Shown piece by piece: positions 6,803-11,411 of a DNA stretch of 11,411 nucleotides. How positions within the stretch are numbered: position 1 is the first letter of the stretch; each line of letters begins with the position of its first letter. Below the pieces are notes generated by a model. The model ran no database searches. It saw only the letters and a program-made list of their open reading frames with translations, and had not been told where the DNA came from. Origin of the DNA: QHXW01 sp041486185 (GTDB lineage Bacteria; Acidobacteriota; Terriglobia; Bryobacterales; Bryobacteraceae). The position numbers were made by a program, and so were the translations under genes. Where the stretch lies: positions 1-11,411 of the forward strand of contig JBGPKX010000189.1 in the NCBI GenBank assembly GCA_041486185.1, given 5' to 3'.

Positions 6803-7002
6803 CAGGGTTTGAATTGAAATGCGGGCTCGGTGGACATGGGCAGGTCAAATTTAGCCAGCGTTTCGGAATTCTTGTTGCCTTGTTCTTTGGCGGCGGCGTT
6901 GGGGTCCTCGGGAGGAGTGGGAGCGGGAGCCTGCATGCTCCGAGCGCCAAGGCCCGCGGAGGCGAGCGCGGCGACGGCCAGTTTCCTTCGAGTGAATTTC
7001 AT
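6802..7002 (-). CDS. Small Tat-signal protein coupled to the amidase, 66 aa
   Basis: MKFTRRKLAVAALASAGLGA is a textbook twin-arginine signal: TRRKL followed by a hydrophobic Ala/Leu core. After about residue 22 comes a Pro/Ala-rich linker (APAPTPPEDP), a charged helix (AAKEQGNKNSETLAKF) and the end FDLPMSTEPAFQFKP. I recognise no enzyme domain; the mature part is about 40 residues. The start is well supported: AGGAA overlaps the stop codon of the aroDE gene and lies five to six bases before the ATG. The stop overlaps the amidase ATG by one base. A Tat signal on so small a protein next to a signal-less enzyme suggests an export escort or a GatC-like wrapping subunit. That is inference from the context only. 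Confidence 0.82.
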   Translation of the reverse strand: MKFTRRKLAVAALASAGLGARSMQAPAPTPPEDPNAAAKEQGNKNSETLAKFDLPMSTEPAFQFKP

Positions 7003-7008
7003 CAGTTC

Positions 7009-8514
7009 CTACTTTTGCTCCAGTGCTTCCAGGGCCGCCTTTTCCATGACGGAGCGCGGCGGCGGCTCGCCGGTCCAGATTTCGAACTGGCGGACAGCCT
7101 GCTCGATGAACATTTCGATACCGAGGACGACGGCTTTGTGCTGCTCGCGCGCGCGGCGGATGAGTGCTGTCTCCAGCGGATTATAGACCATGTCGAAGAC
7201 GATCTCGGCGGGAATGGTCCCGTTGAAAAAACACTCGTTCGCGTGCGGATACATGCCAAGGGGCGTGGCGTGGATCAAGGCATCGAACATGCGCTGCTCG
7301 GCCTGCTCGCGCAGCAGCGGCTCGGCGCCGCAGAGGCGGGCGAGAGCGCGCACACGGTCGGGGTTGCGGCCCACGATGGCGACTTTGGCGCCGGCGTCAA
7401 TGAGGGCACAGGCCGCGCCACGGGCAGCGCCGCCATTGCCCACGATCAGCACGGTGGCTTTAGACGGGCGCACGTGCCGGCTCAGAGGCACGAGCACGGC
7501 TTCAGCGTCGGTATTGGTGCCACGCCATTTTCCAGCTTTGCGCCAGACCGTGTTCACGGCGCCGATGCGGCGGGCCAGAGGATCCACGGCGTCCAGGTAG
7601 CGAATCACTTTCTGCTTGTGCGGGATGGTGACGCTGAAGCCGGAGATCGGCACTTTGTCGGCGAGCACGAAGAAATCCCGAAGCTGCAGCGGTGAGACCA
7701 GGAATGGCAAGTAGACCGCATCAATGCGGCGGGCCTGGAAGCCGCGGTTATGCACGGCGGGCGAAATAGAGTGGCGGATGGGGTCGGCGATCACGCCGTA
7801 AACCTTGGCCGCCTTAGAAATCTTTTCAATGCGATAGAGATGGCGCAACAGGCGGGCGCTGACTTGTCCCGACGCGGTACCCTGCGCGTTGAGCGGCGCG
7901 GCATAGGTGTACATGCCGCCGAATGCCGGCGAGAGCACGCGCGTGGGAAAACCCAGCTCGCCTACCGCCAGGATCACGAGCGGCGTGCGTGGAAAGGCTT
8001 TGGCCAGCGCCAGAACGCGGGCATTGTCAGACGGTTTGCGCGCCGTGGTGACGATCTTGTAGGCATCGGCCGGGAAGCGCGTCATGCGTTTCACCAGCGC
8101 GTCCAGCGGCGGCGTGGTCTCAAAGTTGTGATAGGAGACGATGATCTGAGCGCGCCCGCGAAATCCGTTCAGCTTCTCGGGGGCGGCTTCCACGGTTTCG
8201 ATCTCCACGTCGATGGCCTTCGCGCCGGCGTTTACGGCGAGGTCCAGAATGCGAACCTGCTCCTCGACGCTGCCGTTGAATTTCCCGTGGTTCTGGTGGC
8301 GGCGGCAGGTGGCGAGGATGATGCAATCGCCGTGCTGTTTCAGGAATTCGCGAATGACCTTGACGCCGCTTTCCGGATTTTCCAGGTAATCCAGGCGGAA
8401 TTCCAGGAAGGTTTCGCCCGAATCGGCCTCCCGCCGGGCGTGCTCCATCAGCTTAGCGGGATCCGGCAATCCTAGCGCGATACAGATGCGGGGAAAGGGC
8501 CGTATGTGCGGCAT
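7009..8514 (-). CDS. aroDE: Bifunctional type I 3-dehydroquinate dehydratase / shikimate dehydrogenase, 501 aa
   Basis: This fusion covers two consecutive steps of the shikimate pathway in the cytoplasm: 3-dehydroquinate to 3-dehydroshikimate, then NADPH-dependent reduction to shikimate. Residues 8-230 are a type I dehydratase: EFRLDYLE (38-45), catalytic His129 in VSYHNFE and Schiff-base Lys153 in DAYKIVTTA. Residues 237-500 are AroE: YGVIADPIRHSISPAVHN, catalytic Lys300 in SVTIPHK, NTVW (321-324), NTDAEA with Asp336, and the Rossmann loop VGNGGAARG (358-366) followed by VGRNPDR (381-387), an NADPH-type basic loop. Both active sites look intact. The same domain order is known from plant DHQ-SDH enzymes and some bacteria. 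It sits between deoC (38 bases upstream) and the small Tat protein (6 bases downstream). No good Shine-Dalgarno is visible before the ATG. Confidence 0.95.
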   Translation of the reverse strand: MPHIRPFPRICIALGLPDPAKLMEHARREADSGETFLEFRLDYLENPESGVKVIREFLKQHGDCIILATCRRHQNHGKFNGSVEEQVRILDLAVNAGAKAIDVEIETVEAAPEKLNGFRGRAQIIVSYHNFETTPPLDALVKRMTRFPADAYKIVTTARKPSDNARVLALAKAFPRTPLVILAVGELGFPTRVLSPAFGGMYTYAAPLNAQGTASGQVSARLLRHLYRIEKISKAAKVYGVIADPIRHSISPAVHNRGFQARRIDAVYLPFLVSPLQLRDFFVLADKVPISGFSVTIPHKQKVIRYLDAVDPLARRIGAVNTVWRKAGKWRGTNTDAEAVLVPLSRHVRPSKATVLIVGNGGAARGAACALIDAGAKVAIVGRNPDRVRALARLCGAEPLLREQAEQRMFDALIHATPLGMYPHANECFFNGTIPAEIVFDMVYNPLETALIRRAREQHKAVVLGIEMFIEQAVRQFEIWTGEPPPRSVMEKAALEALEQK

Positions 8515-8552
8515 GGCCGTTGCGAGGTACTTAGAATATCACGGGAGAGATG

Positions 8553-9287
8553 TTATGACGCCGCCGTCCCGGCGGTGGACTGGAGCCGCGCCTTCCATGC
8601 GTCCAGAATGACGGCTGTGGCGGTGGCGCCGAAACGCGTGCAGCCCACCTGGTAAACCTCCAGAGCTTTCTCCAGCGTGCGGACGCCGCCCGCGGCTTTG
8701 ACGCCCATATGTTCGGGGGTGTGGGCGCGCATTAGTTTCAGATCTTCGATGGTATAGCCAGTGGGCGCGAAGGCGGTCGAGGTTTTGACGAAATCCGCCT
8801 CGGCGCGCGCGGAGATGCGGCAGGCCACGATCTTCAGCTCGTCGGTAAGGTAAGCGTTCTCGAAAATCACTTTGAGCAGAGCGCCTTGTTTATGGCACTC
8901 TTCGGCGGATTGCAGCAGCTCCATCTCGACGTATTGAAACTGGCGCGAGAGGAGCTTGGAAATATTCAGCACCATGTCGACTTCTTTGGCGCCGCGGCGC
9001 AGCACGTCGCGAATTTCGTAAAGTTTGACGGCCGTGGTCGAGGAGCCATGGGGAAAGCCGGCCAGGCTGCCGACTGCCACACCCGATCCGCCGAGGATGC
9101 GGACGGCGAGATCCACGTCGCAGGGGCGGACGCTCACGCTCGAGACCTGATAGCGCTTGGCCAGCTCGCAGCCCGCGACCACCTGCTCGTCGGTCAGCTC
9201 GGGGCGCACGAGCGAATGGTCGATCATTTTGGCCAGCCCTTCGTACGTGGTTAAGGGCGGGCGGGCTTCAGCGACGTTCGGATCCAT
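8553..9287 (-). CDS. deoC: Deoxyribose-phosphate aldolase, DeoC family, 244 aa
   Basis: DeoC cleaves 2-deoxyribose-5-phosphate into glyceraldehyde-3-phosphate and acetaldehyde in deoxynucleoside breakdown. Visible family blocks are IDHSLVRPELT (22-32), GFPHG (77-81), VDMVLN with Asp104 (103-108), KVIFENAYLT (139-148), the Schiff-base Lys168 in DFVKTSTAF, and the second Lys197 in VKAAGGVRT. It is a TIM barrel of normal length. The usual IDHTLLKP is IDHSLVRP here, as in a divergent branch, so the exact substrate is a little less certain. I start at 9287 (MDPNVAE) because GGGGAA precedes it at good spacing. An ATG at 9299 (MGNV) and a longer frame to 9341 are possible but overlap the upstream gene more. 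Even the chosen start overlaps the CBM9-like gene by 37 bases, suggesting coupling. Confidence 0.92.
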   Translation of the reverse strand: MDPNVAEARPPLTTYEGLAKMIDHSLVRPELTDEQVVAGCELAKRYQVSSVSVRPCDVDLAVRILGGSGVAVGSLAGFPHGSSTTAVKLYEIRDVLRRGAKEVDMVLNISKLLSRQFQYVEMELLQSAEECHKQGALLKVIFENAYLTDELKIVACRISARAEADFVKTSTAFAPTGYTIEDLKLMRAHTPEHMGVKAAGGVRTLEKALEVYQVGCTRFGATATAVILDAWKARLQSTAGTAAS

Positions 9288-10117
9288 AACGTTCCCCATT
9301 GTCTCAATTGTGTGCGCACGTCTTTGGCTCCGGCAAACCAATCCTCATGGTGGAAGTGGTCATAGTTGCCGGCCCCTTTTTCCTTCTCATCCAGATCGCC
9401 CAACGCGATATTCAGGCCCATGGGGCGGTCGCCCATCTCGACCGAATAGAATTTCCCCGGCTCGACTTCGAGGCACGGATTGAAATTGACGGCCCATTCG
9501 ATAATGTATCCCCTGCCGCCGGGTTTGGGCTTCGCCACGGCCTCCTGCGCGCCGGTGAGAATCCACCGTTGATAGGTGCGCCACGCTTTCGCGCTGGTAC
9601 GCGGCTCGCCTTCGAGCAGTCCGCCGGTTCCGATTCCTCCTTTGCGCGATTTGGTCAGGTTGCAGACCATCTGCCACGAGGAACCGTCGCCGGCGGCCTC
9701 GTGGTCGCCCGCCCAGCGGTTGGTCGCATTGATGAGCAGTTCCATCTCATCGCCGAACCATGGATAACCGCGGCGGCTCAGCTCGTGGCCGTGCGGATTA
9801 TCGTCGGGGAGCCAGCGCGGCGTGTCGATGCCGTATATCACGTCGTCCGTCACGTCGAATGCGAAGTAGAGACGGTGGCTATCGTGCTTCACGTAACCGT
9901 GCAGCGAGAGGTCTTTGGGGTTGGTGGTGGGGGAGAACTGCGGAATCCAATCGGCCACACCCGAGAACTCCGTGGCGTCATCCCATTCGCCGGGCGAGAT
10001 CTTGCCGTCGAGCACCGGAGTGCTGCCGCGAAAGGCTTCGAGCTTGCGTGGAAATTCGCCGGCTTGAGCCGTGGCACAAAGAGCCAGCAACACCATGAAA
10101 CGGCGCGACGGCGACAC
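9251..10117 (-). CDS. Secreted CBM9-like carbohydrate-binding protein, 288 aa
   Basis: MSPSRRFMVLLALCATAQA is a signal peptide with a basic head, probably cut before GEF. The mature part is one family-9 carbohydrate-binding-like beta sandwich: PVLDGKISPGEWDDAT (34-49), LYFAFDVTDDV (83-93), GDEMELLIN (122-130), YIIEWAVNF (204-212) and the closing HHEDWFAGAKDVRTQLRQWGTLWI (256-279). Such domains bind sugars or oligosaccharides in extracellular or periplasmic proteins; alone, without an enzyme domain, its ligand is unknown. The first codon is GTG at 10117. An ATG at 10096 would remove the basic residues of the signal, so GTG is preferred. The GTG and the SPSRRF codons lie in the arm of a palindromic repeat (10097-10170), which is odd. 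The gene lies 68 bases downstream of cpoB and overlaps deoC. Confidence 0.85.
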   Translation of the reverse strand: MSPSRRFMVLLALCATAQAGEFPRKLEAFRGSTPVLDGKISPGEWDDATEFSGVADWIPQFSPTTNPKDLSLHGYVKHDSHRLYFAFDVTDDVIYGIDTPRWLPDDNPHGHELSRRGYPWFGDEMELLINATNRWAGDHEAAGDGSSWQMVCNLTKSRKGGIGTGGLLEGEPRTSAKAWRTYQRWILTGAQEAVAKPKPGGRGYIIEWAVNFNPCLEVEPGKFYSVEMGDRPMGLNIALGDLDEKEKGAGNYDHFHHEDWFAGAKDVRTQLRQWGTLWIRTSLKPARP

Positions 10118-10170
10118 GCAGAGAGACTCTCTCTGGACGTTGTCGGCGCCTCGGCGTCTTGGCGTTGAAG
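10097..10170. repeat. Palindromic repeat with 8-base periodic arms, overlapping the CBM9-like gene start
   Basis: At the centre CAGAGAGA (10119-10126), one C, and TCTCTCTG (10128-10135) form a perfect 8-base-pair inverted repeat. The arms continue as an imperfect palindrome. The right arm has three tandem 8-mers: TCGGCGCC, TCGGCGTC and TTGGCGTT (10143-10166). The left arm has a looser 8-base rhythm, ACGGCGCG, ACGGCGAC, ACGCAGAG (10100-10123). This pattern resembles interspersed hairpin repeats I know from GC-rich soil and aquatic bacteria; membership in a family cannot be shown here. It fills most of the 68-base cpoB/CBM9 gap and enters the coding region. Confidence 0.5.
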
Positions 10171-10185
10171 GTGAGTTCAGAGGAA

Positions 10186-11070
10186 CTACCGCTTCCGCGC
10201 GGCCGATGTCGACAGCCCCATCTGCCGGAGCTGGAGCTTGGCGTTGGCGGCGGCCTCGCTGCCTGGATATTTGCTGATCACAACCTTAAACTGGGTGGCG
10301 GCGGCATTGCGCTTATCCAGTTTCATGAGGGTCTTGCCTTTCCAATACAAGGCATCGGGCGTCTTGGTGTTGTTGGCGGGAAATCGTTCGAGCACCAGGT
10401 CGAAGGCTTTGAGGGCGTTATCGTAATCGCCCTGCGTGAAATAAATGTGGCCGATCCAGAACTGCGCCGCGGGCGCGATTGAAGTGTCCGGATAGTACTT
10501 GAGATACTCAGTGAACTCCTGCAGGGCGAGATCGAGCTTTCCTCCCAGCCGGTCGCGGTTTGCGTTTGAATACAGCATCTCGCCGGAAGGCGGGCTGCTC
10601 GCCGTGGGGCCGGGAGGAGTGGTTCCCGTAGCCGGCGGGGGCGCGGCAGGCGCCTGCATGGTGCGGACCGCGTTGCTCATGTCCTTCATCTGCTGCTCGA
10701 TGTTGCCCAGGCGCGCGGTCACATCGGCCATGGAATTCTGCACCTGTTGAAATGCAGTGGCCATCTCATCGATTTTCGAGCCCACGTTGGCTATGGGCGA
10801 CACAACCTCTTTGCCCTGCTGCCGCATTTGCTCCTGGATGCCGCCCTGCAACCCCGCTATAGCGTTGTTGGCTTTATTCGCGGCATCGACGGACTGCTGC
10901 ACCGTCATGGTGAGCGCCGTCATCTTGGTATCAAAGGCGCTCTGGAGCGTGCGAATCTGATCCTGCAATTGCGCGACATCGCGCTGCAGTTCGACAATTT
11001 CCTTGCTCGCTGCCGAGCAAATCACAGGGAACACGAATACTACGGCCAGAATCAGCCGGCGAAGTTTCAT
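10186..11070 (-). CDS. cpoB: Tol-Pal system protein CpoB (YbgF), 294 aa
   Basis: MKLRRLILAVVFVFPVICSA is a signal peptide. Residues about 23-130 form a long coiled-coil region (EIVELQRDVAQLQDQIRTLQ and QVQNSMADVTARLGNIEQQM), the trimerising part of CpoB. A Pro/Ala/Thr linker follows (139-167), then three TPR-like repeats (about 170-285): LDLALQEFTEYLKYYPDTS, GDYDNALKAFDLVLERFP and RNAAATQFKVVISKYPGSEAA. In the periplasm CpoB links the Tol-Pal machine to septal peptidoglycan synthesis. The gene follows pal, the standard order. The start has the best ribosome binding site in the window, AGGAGG five bases before the ATG. The C-terminus ends SAARKR, slightly basic. Assignment is firm from architecture plus neighbour. 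Confidence 0.93.
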   Translation of the reverse strand: MKLRRLILAVVFVFPVICSAASKEIVELQRDVAQLQDQIRTLQSAFDTKMTALTMTVQQSVDAANKANNAIAGLQGGIQEQMRQQGKEVVSPIANVGSKIDEMATAFQQVQNSMADVTARLGNIEQQMKDMSNAVRTMQAPAAPPPATGTTPPGPTASSPPSGEMLYSNANRDRLGGKLDLALQEFTEYLKYYPDTSIAPAAQFWIGHIYFTQGDYDNALKAFDLVLERFPANNTKTPDALYWKGKTLMKLDKRNAAATQFKVVISKYPGSEAAANAKLQLRQMGLSTSAARKR

Positions 11071-11075
11071 GCAGG

Positions 11076-11081
11076 CCTCCT
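11076..11081 (-). promoter_or_regulatory. Strong ribosome binding site of cpoB
   Basis: AGGAGG on the minus strand, followed by five bases and the cpoB ATG at 11070, is a perfect Shine-Dalgarno. The TAGGA overlapping its 5' end is complementary to the TCCTA at the 3' foot of the adjacent hairpin, so the site could be masked if that hairpin opens. The masking is speculative. Confidence 0.75.
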
Positions 11082-11090
11082 AATATGAGG

Positions 11091-11145
11091 GTAGGACACC
11101 CGCCGTTGGCTGTCCATCGCAATGAACAGCCGGGCGAGTGTCCTA
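11091..11145. repeat. Long hairpin / facing pair of REP-like elements between pal and cpoB
   Basis: The plus strand TAGGACACCCGCCGTTGGCT (from 11092) continues to 11113. It pairs with ACAGCCGGGCGAGTGTCCTA (11126-11145) around a 12-base loop, giving a stem of about 20 base pairs with one mismatch and a small bulge. The left arm with its next two bases (11094-11115) is itself a weak GGACA...TGTCC palindrome preceded by GTAG, like the copies at 3175-3248 and 5350-5374. It sits 13 bases after the pal stop and 10 before the cpoB Shine-Dalgarno in transcript order. No T-run follows, so it more likely tunes mRNA processing or the pal:cpoB ratio than ends transcription. Confidence 0.6.
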
Positions 11146-11158
11146 TGGGTGTTGTTGG

Positions 11159-11411
11159 CTACTGCCCCGCGGAGAAGTGCGCGTGGCGATTGCGTTGCCA
11201 GCACTCCTCGTTGGACTCGGTGCAGACGGGCCGCTCCTTGCCGTAGCTGATGGTCTTCAGCTTGTCGGCGGGAACACCGAGCTGCACCAGGAAGTCCTTG
11301 GCCGAAGTAGCGCGCCGGTCGCCCAGCCCGAGGTTGTACTCGGCCGAGCCTCGTTCGTCGCAGTGTCCCTCCACCGTGATGACGGCGTTCGGGAACTCCT
11401 GGAAGATGGAC
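11159..11411 (-). CDS. pal: Peptidoglycan-associated lipoprotein Pal, C-terminal part (5' end beyond window)
   Basis: The frame is open to the right edge and ends in TAG at 11161-11159; 83 residues are visible. They are the OmpA-like peptidoglycan-binding domain of Pal: TVEGHCDERGSAEYN with the Asp that contacts diaminopimelate, LGDRRA with the conserved Arg, VPADKLKTISYGKERP, and the closing CTESNEECWQRNRHAHF. Pal anchors the outer membrane to the cell wall and works with TolB and CpoB in constriction. The end reads RNRHAHF where RNRRAHF is common, a small change. The lipobox and N-terminal half are outside the window. Followed by cpoB after 88 bases. Assignment firm. Confidence 0.95.
   Translation of the reverse strand, partial: SIFQEFPNAVITVEGHCDERGSAEYNLGLGDRRATSAKDFLVQLGVPADKLKTISYGKERPVCTESNEECWQRNRHAHFSAGQ

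Noticed and set aside
7002..7012. GTAGGA at the aroDE stop as another REP-like unit
   Set aside because: No palindrome follows it; it is explained by the TAG stop and the Shine-Dalgarno of the next gene.
5600..7695. Plus-strand open frames (375 and 293 codons) opposite the amidase and aroDE genes
   Set aside because: Same reasoning: low-complexity composition, no domain, and fully opposite to well-recognised enzymes.

Overview
The window looks like chromosomal DNA of a GC-rich, diderm, soil-type bacterium, most likely an Acidobacteriota of the Bryobacter/Solibacter kind. This placement is inference. It rests on the Pal/CpoB envelope pair, two secreted FG-GAP/VCBS-repeat proteins, a Tat-exported Gfo/Idh/MocA oxidoreductase, a secreted CBM9-like protein, a fused AroD-AroE enzyme, and an amidase behind a tiny Tat-signal protein. 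I see no rRNA, tRNA, CRISPR array, phage gene or transposase. Genes are packed tightly and no stretch over 100 bases lacks a coding region.

Left part (1-3178): a minus-strand cassette of three genes joined by ATGA stop/start overlaps: an FG-GAP repeat protein, a stand-alone GAF protein, and a Tat-signal Gfo/Idh/MocA oxidoreductase cut by the window edge. A second FG-GAP repeat protein is transcribed divergently. The two repeat proteins start head to head on a single CATG, so their start codons share two base pairs and no separate intergenic promoter is possible.

Middle and right part (3245-11411, all minus strand, read right to left): the end of pal, then cpoB; a CBM9-like secreted protein; deoC; a bifunctional 3-dehydroquinate dehydratase/shikimate dehydrogenase; a 66-residue Tat-signal protein; an amidase; and a membrane transglutaminase (TgpA/DUF3488 type). 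From the CBM9-like gene to the transglutaminase the gaps are 45 bases or less, or the genes overlap, so much of this may be one transcript. The functions are mixed: sugar binding, deoxyribose-phosphate cleavage, aromatic amino acid synthesis, amide hydrolysis and a membrane protease-like enzyme.

The most interesting material is non-coding. Three short intergenic gaps carry related GTAG-headed mini-palindromes of about 22 bases, two of them as facing pairs. This resembles the REP/BIME layout. At the convergent gene pair, each copy begins inside the TAG stop codon of its neighbour. A different palindrome, with 8-base periodic arms, overlaps the GTG start and signal-peptide codons of the CBM9-like gene. 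The other point worth testing is whether the small Tat protein escorts the signal-less amidase across the membrane.
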